A stretch of 64,000 nucleotides of DNA, from assembly GCA_030549495.1 (NCBI GenBank), contig JAUIRK010000627.1, positions 62,001-126,000 on the forward strand, given 5' to 3'. A model generated the notes under the pieces. That model worked only from the letters and a program-made list of their open reading frames with translations, did not search any database and was not told where the DNA came from. The position numbers were made by a program, and so were the translations under genes. The DNA is from Nectonema munidae. Taxonomy: Eukaryota > Nematomorpha > Nectonematoida > Nectonematidae. Within the stretch, counting starts at the first letter, position 1. Each line of letters starts with the position of its first letter. Below, one piece after another: positions 1-11,450 of this stretch.

Positions 1-129
1 CTAAACTATAGAATCTTTGCAAACTTAATGAAACATATCGTTATATAATAAACAAAACCAATTTGGCAATTAACATAACATAACATAACTTTATTGGCGA
101 AAGAAGGCTCAGCATAAAATATCGCATCT

Positions 130-560
130 ACATAAAGAGAAGAAGGTACGAGAATCAAACATACTCAAATATTCTATCCTTCCAATCAATATCTAATCTA
201 TTCTTGAAAGTATTTAAACCTTCCTAAATAAGACTTTACAATAAGATTTCTGAAATTTATAGGAATGAAATCTTTGGGTTCTCTTTGAATATTCAGATAA
301 TATTTTTGAGCTAATATGCATGCTTTCATGAAGGATGTTGAAAACAGAAATCATGTCTCGCCTTTTGAATCGATAAAGTAAGGAAGGCAGGTTCACTTTC
401 TTGAGCTTTCCTTCAAAACTTAAATCTTTTAATCTAGAAATCTTCTTAGTAATAGTCTCTGAACTCTTTCAATATTAACAACATCATAAGCATGATATGG
501 AAAAGAAATAATATTGCCGTACTCTAAAATGGGTTTGACCAATTACGTAAGAATAACCAG
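130..560 (-). pseudogene. LINE reverse transcriptase C-terminal fragment
   Basis: On the minus strand the frame LVKPILEYGNIISFPYHAYD (about 560-490) leads through VVNIERVQRLLLRRF into LNLPSLLYRFKRRDMISVFN and ILHESMHI (396-330). This is the conserved region after the RT palm in CR1/Jockey-superfamily LINEs, where LVKPILEY...P, KVQRRFTK and LNLPSLxxRRxRGDMIxVYK recur. It is split over frames with stops and has no preserved 3' tail beyond a short AACAT repeat near 70-90. Clade assignment is approximate. Confidence 0.65.
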
Positions 561-3135
561 AATTCTAGGTTAAAAATATAGGTGTTCTAATTCTACATTT
601 TAGGGCCAATATTAATTGAATTGGGGCTAATTGAAATAGTATGTTCAATTCAACGTTTTAATGTAAAACCGAAAAATGTAAAAATGAAATTTACGCCCAT
701 ATACAACAGCACCAGATACCACCAAAACTAAATAAATGTAAAGAAATGTGTTCATTTTAAAATTATCATAACTTTCAAAAATGCGTGCGTATATATTGCA
801 ACCTGAAGTTTGTTTTAGCTGTTTTCTTGACATTTAAGCAACATTTCACAACTTATGCCAATTTTCCCATATTTGTATGAAGAAAGTAGACAAACTAAAT
901 TTTAAGATGCAGCAAACTATACGTCACCCTGTTCAATGTTTTTGGCTTTTTCAAGGTTGGAAGATCTTTCTTGACTGCTAACCATATATTTTGGAGAACT
1001 TTCTCGAAAAGGATCATGTCAAGGATAAAATTAACGTTTATTATTTACACTGCAATGCGCTTACTTGGAAGTGGTTGCCAAGCACTTGGTTTTAAGGGAA
1101 AGAATGGTGTGAAAGTGAGCATGATTATTAGATCTCAAGATAACTTAAAATGTGAAAACTTTCAATGTCATAAGATTTAATAAGCTTCGCTATAGACTTA
1201 TCCTTGCTCTACAACCCATGTCCTTCAGCACTTCGCTGTGCACTCCAGTAGCGCATTAAGAATTTTCTAACAAAAAGGGTCTAGAGAAAATTCATACCCG
1301 GACAAACATTTATATTTGTGAATTCAAAAAATCTCATTTTTATGCTTCATATATTTGCCTACAAACCGAAATTAATAGAAAAGCAAAAATCATTACCAAA
1401 AATGGAAAAATTATTATATGACAAAGGTGGTATCAGTATATATTTAATTTATATAACAAAGCGAGTTTCAAGTAATGAGAGTGAATTTGCATAAGTAATT
1501 CTCTGTATTATTTAGTATTTCAGTTTAATTGCATTTTTTTGTGAATAAAATATTTTCTGATTTTAAATTACTTCAATGGAGGGTTTCTCCTGGTTCAATA
1601 CTCGACCCTCTTTCTTGATTTACGTAAATGACATCTCTGATGATAGTTTTGATAATGATCTTTCATTATAAGCTAATGGTACTATGATACTCCATCTAAA
1701 GGACATTTGAAGTTAACTTGACGAGTGTAAAGCTATGTATTTTTCCAATTGTTTTACTCCTACCTAGTATGCCTAATCTTATATTAGACTTTGTCGATCA
1801 ATTTACTTTCTTGTGACTTTGACAATATATTTAGTTGGAATTCTCATCCCATGTTTATCCATTTTAAATTGAGTGTAGTTTTGGGTAAACTAAGAGTTCT
1901 TACAAATTACTTTCCTCTGAAAATAAATATATATATTTGGTTGTATCGAACTATGAGAAGGTAGGCTTGATGCAAAATCAAACGAATTGTTTTTTTGGCA
2001 CTTCGATTTCATTTACTTTTATTAATTAAAACTCAATTTACCTTATGTTTTTTTCCAATGCTAATGTCCTCTGTATAATTGGTTCAATTCTAAATAACTA
2101 GCAATAAAGAGTTCGGAGTTTGTGTAAGGCGCCTGTGACCCCTGTTAAGTACGCGTCTGATGGTTTTGTGTCGACATCAAGAGATTATACCATATGTGTT
2201 ATGGAACGGTTTTAAACCGTCATATACAAAATAAATTATAGATGACAAATTAAAGATAATTACCTCAAATAGTTTTTTTACTTGATATTATTAACGATTT
2301 TACCTTTGACACCCCTTTTATGACTTTAAAACATAATTTTTTAGTAACAATGATTAAGACAACATAAAAGATGTTTATTAGGAAAATTAAGTTTCTAGTA
2401 AATGAAAGAAAAAAAAATTATTTACATACACCGCACAAATAAACATGATGTTACAAAAAAATTAATGGTAAAATATCAGTAATTACTAGTATGTCAAATG
2501 ACTTGATGAAGTGCTAATAGCATATGTTGTGTTGTATGGTCTTGTACACACAGACACAAGACTACTTAAAGCCCATCAACGTGTGCAATTGAGTCTTAAA
2601 CATACTATTCATTAAAAAGATGTTGGCATCATGGCTACCGGTGTTGCCTATTAAAGAAAAGATAATTTTGTCTAAAACACAGGTATATTTAGGTGGGCAT
2701 AACTCTTGTGCTTTGTGTGTACATTTCAATTTCCTAGATGTCCCTTTTTTATAACTCTGCTTATGCCCACTGTTTTTTTGTATATTTTTGGGATGCGTTC
2801 AAAGGAGAGACATCAAAGGAGTGACAAAATTGGTCACTTCTTAAATAATGCTCAAATATGTGACGAGGTTAGTTCGTTTATTCATTCGTTGGTTATTCAT
2901 TTAGTTAGTGTTTAAAATTTTTCATCACTCTTTTGTCATGTAACTCCTTTGATAATTATAGGTATAACCAATAATCAATTATTAAGTATAACAGTGTAAC
3001 GCGTTTTATGATATATTCCTATACTTATAACTTTGTTCTATTATTATATATAATATTTTTCTTTATTATATTTTTATAACTTAGATTAAATCTTTAAATT
3101 TCTTTATAAAAAATTTGCAAATCATCACTTCATTA
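541..3135. other. Intergenic, no gene recognised
   Basis: Apart from the LINE scrap at 1575-1690 this stretch holds only short chance ORFs. A slightly GC-richer patch (about 2100-2220) has no recognisable coding or RNA signal. Possible 5' territory of the ENT gene, but no exon was found. Confidence 0.4.
1575..1690 (+). pseudogene. Short LINE reverse-transcriptase scrap
   Basis: The plus frame reads PSFLIYVNDISDDSFDNDLS, stop, then ANGTMIL, matching the 'GPLLFLIYINDL....FADDT' core of LINE RTs, with the catalytic YADD-type motif eroded to ANGT. It is about 115 bp of recognisable homology with no flanking domains, and may belong to the same family as the fragment at 130-560 in opposite orientation. 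Confidence 0.5.
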
Positions 3136-3612
3136 CATTGGTTCCCAAACTGTGGGCCATGACCCCCTGGGGGGGGGGGCATAAAGCAAAATTTAAGGGG
3201 CCATAATCTGAGGATATGCATAAATAAAACCAGAGGAGTTTAGCGGGTAGATAGCCGGTGGAGGGAAGGCTTTTTATCCCACCTGTGAATACTATGAGAC
3301 CTATGAATTGTGAGTAGAATTGTCTCCCAACTAGAACACTTAATTGTTACAGTGTTATGAAATTTGTAAGATTTAAAAATTAATCACAAGGCGTAGAATT
3401 AATAAACTTTTTCCATCCAGTGAATTTTCTATGTTTCCTTCTTTTTTTGCTTATTTTTAGCAAAATGCCTTTTTTTAATTAATCTTATGATTATAATTGT
3501 TAGATACTAGTAGACAGTCATGGTATTCACCGGCTATGATTGTTGTGGGAGGCATAGACAAGAATCATGTATGAAAAGTGGGTAACGATCAGAAAAAATT
3601 TGGGAACCACTG
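3136..3612. mobile_element. Non-autonomous hAT-type element, 477 bp
   Basis: Terminal inverted repeats: CATTGGTTCCCAAACTGTGG at the left, and the right end reads CAGTGGTTCCCAAATTTTTT on the minus strand. Flanking 8-mers CTTCATTA (3128-3135) and CTTTATTA (3613-3620) form a 7/8 target-site duplication, the hAT length. The left subterminal region includes an 11-12-base G run. No transposase is encoded. Confidence 0.75.
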
Positions 3613-4166
3613 CTTTATTAGAATTAAAATGTTAAATAAATTATAGATACTTTTAACCTATATCATTTTTTAAGACTTTTTACATATATTTTTAGTGTAA
3701 TATATATATTTAAAATATGCGCGATCTAATGATGAGGTTCATTTTTATGATAATCAAGCAAACCTGTCAAAAAATGACAGCTAATATCAAATTTAAAATT
3801 TTTATTGAAATACGTATAAAAAGTTTTTACACATATTATATTTTAGGGATATAATTTTTTCTTTTCTAATCCTGTATCGTTTTTCAATTAATAATATTGT
3901 TTAAAGCTCAAAAATACCAATTTTACATTGAACAATCCAAAAAATCTCGCGTGCAATGATTGAAAACTTAAAATTATATGATTTACTTAACAAAATAAAA
4001 TAAAAAAGTTTTAATATTGCCTCAAAAATATCATTTATTTATAGAAGTAAGATAAAAACTAAAAAAAGATATTAAAAATGATTAGTAACAAGAAACTTGC
4101 TGATTAAATGTTTTTTTGATCGGGAATTGTTGACAATTTCTTGCATTTTTTTCACACCTCTTTCTA
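3613..4166. other. AT-rich spacer
   Basis: Very AT-rich sequence between a hAT element and a transposase relic; nothing recognisable. Confidence 0.4.
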
Positions 4167-5135
4167 CTATAATATGTTTAATTTGGAACTTTCAGAATTA
4201 AAAAATTTATCGAATGTTGATATGGCTTTCGGGCAGTTTTGTGCAAGAATCACGTTTCGCAGGCTTTGATATGTCGTTTCATCATACATTTGGTTATGAA
4301 ACCAAAACTGAGACCAGTCTTTGGATATGAAATTACAAACTTTTTCCAGTTGATTTCTTAAGTTGGGGAAAAAAAGGCAATCAAGGCATAAAAAGCTCTG
4401 CACCTAACATTGTAGAGAGGTGGCAGATTTCTCCATTCTATTTTAGGCCATTTGTTTGTTTCCTTGTAAAACCTAAAGGCCTGACAAAGATTAAACAAAA
4501 ACCTAAAATCATCACTGCAACCATGATTATCGCACAAGAAACAATCAGTATCTAACTCATAATTACCTTTCAAAATTTCATAATTCTTAACGACTTCATT
4601 TACAAAATCATAGTGCAATTGAGGGTTTCTGGTTGACCCACCTAAATTAAAGTCCATAATGTATCTCAAAACAAGATCTAGTACGTGGTGTTGACAAGCT
4701 ACACACTTTGGTTTTTGAAAAGCTTTCTCAATCATGGCCTTCTGACACTTCACTACAACTCCATTTTCTTTAGCAGTATTCACTGCCGTGGAATCACACA
4801 TTATCATTTGAATACTCTTCCAAGCACTAAAGTCGTTCATCAGGTATTCAATCTCTTCAAAAATTGCTTTGGAAGAGCCATTTTGCAAGCAAATATTGCA
4901 TAGTTTATTTTTCTCTCGCTATTTTGAAGGCACACAACTTGGTACTCTGTTTTGGAAATGATTTTTCCGTCAAAATGAAGACAGAATGTTTTAACCTGCA
5001 AAAGATCTTTCAATTTTTGTCAGACACATTCTGCGTCTCTCATCACTCGTTTCCAAACTCCCACTTGAGTTGGAGAATCTAAATTAATTCCATCCAGCTT
5101 GAGTGATTCACAAACTTTTGCTGCTTTTTTTGTTG
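4167..5135 (-). pseudogene. hAT-like DNA transposase, decayed
   Basis: Minus strand. Upstream frame: LLQVKTFCLHFDGKIISKTE then YQVVCLQNSERK (about 5050-4905). Main frame 4888-4358 has a putative catalytic segment MIMCDSTAVNTAKENGVVVK, then CVACQHHVLDLVLRYIMDFN, then LFNLCQAFRFYKETNKWPKI and NVRCRAFYALIAFF. After a frame change, 4403-4167 gives VCNFISKDWSQFWFHNQMYD. The 'D-(S/T)TxxNTGxxxGVV', 'CxxHxLxLxxR' and 'R(W/C)xxRAxxAILAF' order is that of a hAT-like RNase-H fold transposase. At least one frameshift and no defined ends make it non-functional. The superfamily is inferred from motif order. Confidence 0.6.
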
Positions 5136-5399
5136 ATAAAGAATATTTACTCACAAGTAAATTTCTGGGTTATGGAAATTTTTTCTTTTTTTATTTCGTA
5201 GTTATTTGAAATTGGACGACTATAAAGTAACTTATAATTCTATTTGCTCTGTGACAAAATAAATTACATATATAGCTACGTGTTACTATTTAATCATCAA
5301 GTCCTTTAACAGTTGAAGTGTCATATGTCAATCATTTTTTGAGAAGTATAATTAATTTTTATAAAAAATAAACATCACTGTTGAAAATGGGTATATATG

Positions 5400-6620
5400 T
5401 GTAAAACACCTGATTTGCAAATTTGATTCACGCTTACATATATTTTCAAATTCTAAATACAAAAACAATCTATAATTGTAATTGCCATCTTTGATTTGTT
5501 ATAAAAATGTGTGTATTTCATGTAAAATTTGAATGAATGTTCTCGTAGTCAGATTTTAGATGTAAATTGCAAATTTTGTTTTTGGGAACAATTTTTAGAA
5601 GTGAACCACAAATTTATTTTACACTTATAGATAATTTTGAATCCAAATGCAAAAACAATCTATAAATGAAATTGACATTGTTGATTTGATATGAAAATGC
5701 TTTTATTCCATGTAAAATTTGAATGAAAGTTCTCGAAGACAGATTTTAGAAATAAACCTCAACTTTGTTTCACACTTATAAGTATTTTGAAATCCAAATA
5801 AATCTATAAATGAAATTGGCATTGTTGATTTGATATGAAAATGTTTATATTTCATGTAAAATTTGACTAAATGTTTTCAAAGATAGATTTTAGAAATAAA
5901 CCGCAACTTTGTTTCACGCTTATAAGTATTTTGAAATCCAAATGCAAAAATAATCTATAAATGAAATTTGCATTGTTGATTTGATATGAAAATGTGTATA
6001 TTTCATGTAAAATTTGAATGAATGTTCTCGAAGACAGATTTAAGAAAAAACCGCAATTTTGTTTCACACTTATAAATATTTTGAAATCCAAATGATTCTA
6101 TAAATTAAATTGGCATTGTTGATTTGATATGAAAATGTGTATATTTCATGTAAAATTTGAATGAATGTTCTCGAAGACAGATTTTATAAATAAACCGCAA
6201 CTTTGTTTCACACTTATAATTATTTTGAAATCCAAATGCAAAAACAATCCATAAATGAAATTGGCATTGATGATTTGTTATAAAAGCGTGTATATTTCAT
6301 GTAAAATTTTAATTAATGTTCTCGGAAACAGATTTTAAAAATAAACCGCAAATTTGTTTTACATTGATCAGCATTTTCAAATTCTAAATGCAAAAAGAAT
6401 TTATAAATGAAATTACGATAGTTAATTTGTTATAATAATGTGTATATTCCATGTAAAATTTGAATGAATGTTTTCAGAGACAGATTTTAGAAGTAAACCG
6501 CAAGTTTGTTACACACTTATAGGTATTTTCAATTTCTAAATTCCAAAAATAAGTCCTAAATTGAAATCAGTATGCCCGATTTGATATAAAAAAATATATT
6601 TCATGTAAAATTTGAAGGTA
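5400..6620. repeat. Tandem-repeat array, ~150-bp unit, about 8 copies
   Basis: A diverged unit recurs with anchor 'AATCTATAAATGAAATTG' near 5465, 5654, 5805, 5948, 6096, 6240 and 6395, and a last decayed one near 6550; spacing is 143-189 bp, mostly 143-155. Each unit includes TTTCATGTAAAATTTGAATG and a segment ending AAACCGCAA. Short ORFs inside are products of the repetition. A related array lies in inverted orientation at 52.5-53.55 kb. Confidence 0.88.
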
Positions 6621-6985
6621 TATTTTATTAGATATATTACTCATCAATCAAAATTTTGATTGACATTTCCCAAAAAGTAACCATGATTTTAAAAAAATTT
6701 AAACTAAAGTATTAAAGTTTTCAAACGAGTATACAATATAGAACCAAAGTTATAAGTTTAACTAGAGATACTGTTAGAATTTTGCTGAGAAGATTTAACT
6801 TTTGATTTTGATTGACAGATTTAGGCATGAAAAGGTCATTCAACTGCCATGAAAATGGTATCAAAGGATGCAGCTATCAATTTTAGGAAATGTGACGAAG
6901 TATGGTAGCAAATTTGGTACAAGAGAAATTTTAGTTGAGGGGGGGGGGGGCTAAAATAGCCCCCCCTCCTCGTCACTGATAGGGT
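6620..6985. repeat. Shared flank of the tandem-repeat composite element
   Basis: Directly right of the array. It contains the palindrome CAATCAAAATTTTGATTG (about 6647-6664), later CCATGAAAATGGTATCAAAG and GATGCAGCTATCAATTTTAG, a G12 run (6939-6950) and a C7 run, ending CACTGATAGGGTTAAA. The same landmarks occur in reverse order and opposite strand at 52085-52500, so array plus flank behave as one repetitive element. Confidence 0.75.
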
Positions 6986-9900
6986 TAAAAGTATGTAGCT
7001 CTTCATAAGACTATTACGCTGTCCATTTAAAAGCGCGCCTCACGAGTTATTAAAGTTTTCCTTTGATTATACACATTCTCTTTTTGAGTTACTTTCAGAT
7101 CGCTCAATATTTTATTCCAATCTTGATTCAACATATACCAATTTTCCAAAAAATTTTGACAAAAATCCTTTGTTTGAAAAAACAGAGCTGCACTCTTCAT
7201 GTAAGAATCTATCGATCAATGTTTTATCTCCATCGAAACAATATTTTGTCATGAGTCGTATTTTATTTGTGCATTAAAAGCTAATTCTTTTGTGAAAGCA
7301 AATTTTTTTCATTCTCTTTTTGATGTTTGCCAACTCATACTTTGAATTAACCCAAGTCTTCAAGTAAGATTTGTTTCGAATAACAACGAAAGAAATATAT
7401 TCTGTTAAATTCAGGAGAGTATATTAATCAGTGTTGGTCAACTTCTTGGATTCAATCACACTTACTCTTGTATTAATTGATGTTTAATATTTTGTATTTC
7501 ATGTCGAAAGAGAAATAAGCCAAATTATTTTTCTATCATGGCTAACAAGGAACAATGTTCATGTTTACGATAATTATAAGTTTGTCAATTTTTTGTCTTC
7601 GAATATTGGATCACTTTGATATTTCTCTTGTAAATTCAGCATGCATTCTATTTGCTAATATTCTGTGATTTGTTGATAAAATAGAGTTTCTTCTGAGTCA
7701 TTTTTATTTATAGCTTTCGACACAGAGGAGGTCATTTTACCCAAATAAACCCAAATACACCGTATTTGTGTATTATCGTATTGGGTCTGTTTGGCTAATA
7801 ATATCCGATTACAATATGGCCATTTTTTCCTATATGGATTTCGAATCCCTAGTTGGTCTAACATCTTCAGTGACTACGACTGTTGTAGGAACAATGGGTA
7901 GATCTTGAATATCCTCGAGGTCAGGCTCTTGTGATTGGCCAGTGCTTTTTTGTTTTTCAAGATCATCTACCAAGACCGACTCACCTCAAATTCCTGCAGT
8001 TAGGGTGCTTTAGGATTTGTCATAAAATTTGTTATTAGATGACATTTTTTGCAGATTCTACCTTAGATAGTTTGTCGAGCTTCTCTCCTTTTTGTTTCAG
8101 TTTTGTAGGATTATTAGGGCAGCATTTTTATTAAGCACTTTATTAATATACTTGGAATAATGCAATCAACACCGAATTATGTAAAACACGTCAAAAATCG
8201 TCTAAAAACGAAACATAGAAGAAAATTCTAAAAAATATCCTAAATAAATTGTTCTAAAATGTGACTTATGATAAAAAGTTACAACATAAATAAAAACGAC
8301 TCAGAAAAACAGTGAAATAGAATTTCAAGGTTAGTAATTGCAAAACAATTTTTTCCACTATTCAATTCAAAAATAAAAAACGGTAACCATCCAAAAATTG
8401 ATTCGTTTCTAGCTAGGCAAAACTTCTAAATGTTTAGTCAGAATTTCTTTATTTTAAACTGAACGGCTGATCGAATTTCGAAACTTCAACATATAACAAG
8501 GGAAGGGAACCACTAAATTGACTAATTGCCACAGTTTTTGTAAAGAGTAGGCAAAGTACCCAATTTCAATATGACATTGATTTAGCAATTAGTTATAGGC
8601 CTTTATTTAAATATCGAATTTATTTTTATATCTATCTAGGGGGCTAACCTAGAAGGATAGAAAAGCTACTTGGAAACCGGTTCACTGCCATTGCTAGCTA
8701 CCCCACTGACTGGTTGTTACAAGAATTGAGAAAAACTTTTTAAAGATTATCAGTTTTCCCACGTAGACCTCAATGTCCTCATAAAAATTCAGGTCTATTA
8801 AAGGAAAACTCGGAACTTTTAATAGTCTTGAGAAATCTTAACAAAACATCAAAATAGTCTTGAGAAATCTCTGCTACACCGATCCATTTGATATACCTGA
8901 AAATGGTAAACTTCTACTTGACCAGCGAGACAAAATTAGTTTTTTATGTTCCTGAAAATGGAAGTGTAAATCATAATGATTGAAAAAGAAAAATGTAACT
9001 CAGTCTTTATCTTTATTAATTATATATACTCATCTAGCACACAATTATATAAGTTTATGTGAGACGGCACACTGAAAACTCTATTTATCAAATGATATCG
9101 AAATTAAGTTTCTTTATTAGGATAAACATAATATATATAAATATATGTTAAGAAAATCCTTACAGAAAAAATATATAAAGAAAATTTTTGAATAATTTTT
9201 ATTTTTAAAAAAATTTTTTCTTTTCTTTTCGGCAAGTAAAATAATTGGCGGTTATTCTAATAAATGTAGAACTTATTTCATGTAAATATCACAAAAAAAA
9301 CAATTTTAAATCCTTTTAAATAAAATTTAAATCTTTTAACAAGAATTTTTGATTTAATTTAATAATTATACATTTTTTTAAACGTCTTATTCAACAATCT
9401 AGTCTAAGTAGTTGCTAATAATCATGTATAATATCTGTAATACATTTCATAATATATAAATTGAAATTGCTTGATTTACTTCGCTTGATGCTTTGGATCG
9501 ATAAGCGAAATTTATGAACAACATTTTTTTATTTTAAATAAAGTGAAAAATTAAGAAGTAAAATTATGAGTTCTACTTTATTGTGTACTTGCTTATATTT
9601 TGGCTGTTCAGAAATCACAAAGCTTTCTATTTTTAAATAACATAGCTTTAATATATATATTGTATAATCAACTAGATCGCTATTGGCACCACTTTAAACA
9701 AAAAAATTTTTGATGACCCAAAAAAAACGTTTGATTACATAGTGGTCAAAAATTTATCTTTTAAAAATTTTTGAATTTTATACTTTTTATAATTTAAACT
9801 ACACACAGATAAACTGTTAAGAAATCCAATAAAATCTTGATATTTAAAAACTATACATCCATCTATATTCATTCATTGTTAATCTGACCTCATATATCAA

Positions 9901-10009
9901 CGTTATATATCATATATATTCAACTAGAATTCAAAACCTATTAAACTTAATAATTTTTTTTATCTCATTTTCTCTTTTTTTAGCTTACATCAGTTGATAA
10001 TATCATATA
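6985..10009. other. Intergenic; one unidentified coding-like patch
   Basis: Mostly AT-rich and featureless. On the minus strand 7990-7830 is open for about 48 codons with coding-like composition (VDDLEKQKSTGQSQEPDLED then IQDLPIVPTTVVVTEDV). It has no match I recognise and no convincing splice sites, so it is recorded only as an unidentified fragment. No other gene seen. Confidence 0.3.
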
Positions 10010-11450
10010 AGGTCTAGCACCTAACAGAGTTTGCGCCAGTCGGGACTGATCTCGTCATTGCTTGCGGCGCCGTAATCGGAACGGTGCTGGTGCAAAATTT
10101 GGGTTTGCTTCGTTAAGAGTGCATTTCCGTTGAACGGGTTGATGCAAGGCTCTTAGTAGGACAATTTTGCAGTTGTCTGTAAACTAGCTCTGATAGCAAT
10201 CTTGAGATCTCAAGTAATTTATCACTCTTTTCACTTGCCCTTCTGTCTTGTACAGTTGGGTGTTTAACTAAATTGCTGTTAAAACTGTTGAGATTTGATC
10301 TCTTGATGTAGCTATTGGAAGGTTGCTGAGCTACACATATTCTATAAAATTTGGGTTTGCTTCGTTAAAATTGCGTTTCCGTATGACTTGTTGATGCAAG
10401 GCTTCTAGCAGGACAATTTTGCAGTTGTCTGTAAACTAGCTCTGATAGCAATCTTGAGATCTCTAGTGATTTATCACTCTCTTCACTTGCCCTTCTGTCT
10501 TGTACAGTTGGGTGTTTAACTAAATTGCTGTTAAAACTGCGTCGTGATCTTATCTCTTGATGTAGCTATTGGAAGGTTGCTGAGCTACACATACTTTGTT
10601 GAGTGCGCGCTGGACATCGTGCGGATGTCTGTAAACCAGTATTGGTAGCAAAAGCTGCTAAGCCAGTCGGGCTATGCATGTCGTGCAATCGTGTATTTGT
10701 TCGGGTGGTGACTCTCAGCTATAGAGCGCGTCCACAGGTTGCGGATTGTGGAGGAATTCTACAGATATTGTAGGATAGCTGTGAATATATTGAATAAGCA
10801 GTCGCGGACAATAGAGAAAACTTTAGACGAGTATGCGGCGGATGCAACTATCATGTTGTTCCCTACTCCGTTGAGGTACTCGTAGAATAACTATTTGGCT
10901 TCACTAATTCCCTCTTGTGTGTGAGCATGATTTTTGCAATGATGCTCTGATGAGGGTGACGGACTTGCCGATCACCTCTCTTGTTTTGTAAAGATTGGCG
11001 GCAAGGAAATGTCGCTAGTGTGGAATATCATTAGTCGAGTACTGATAGAGTGTGCGGGGCTTGATTCAGCCGTTCGATATAACTGTTTCAAAGCCCGGAT
11101 TCAGGGAATCGGGCGGAGGTTGCATGACACCAATGGTATGGAGAATTCACAGTGCAGGGGGTGTTCCACGTATTGGAAAGGGCTCCGGCGTCTCAACGTG
11201 TCTGACCAACATGGCGAGAATCTTGTATGCCGGAATGGGTGCGAGTAGCGATCCGCATCCCCAGGCTCTAGTCTTTCTCTGATTTTTGTGGGAGAGGGGC
11301 TAGGGTGGGGAGAGTTGGGTGGGTTTGATTCCACCGTATCTTCTGGGTTCCCTGCAATATGGGCAATTCTTATTTTGTGTGTGAATTGCGTAACTATTGA
11401 AAGGACCGGCCTGCGTTAACTTAATAAAATTAAACTTGCTGGGAGTTAGC
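10010..11450. repeat. GC-richer island of unknown origin with a tandem duplication
   Basis: Base composition is visibly higher in G+C than the surrounding sequence, with abrupt edges near 10010 and 11450. It contains two direct 252-bp copies (see the separate entry), then about 800 bp of unique sequence. ORFs inside (for example 11009-11248 and 11052-11282) are short, overlap on several frames and match nothing I know. It could be the 5' part of a retroposon, a multicopy non-coding gene or a captured segment; I cannot decide. Confidence 0.5.
10094..10592. repeat. Direct tandem duplication, 252-bp unit
   Basis: Copy 1 (10094-10345) and copy 2 (10346 to about 10592) both start AAAATTTGGGTTTGCTTCGT and share GGACAATTTTGCAGTTGTCT, TTCTGTCTTGTACAGTTGGG and GAAGGTTGCTGAGCTACACA. 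They differ by scattered substitutions and a few bases of indel. Confidence 0.93.

Noticed and set aside
5400-6620. CRISPR array or centromeric satellite
   Set aside because: Eukaryotic context, no short repeat/unique spacer pattern, and a non-repeated flank shared with a second locus shows a mobile composite element instead.
7655-7990. Possible host exon on the minus strand
   Set aside because: Coding-like but short, no splice sites that join anything, and no recognisable family; left as unidentified.
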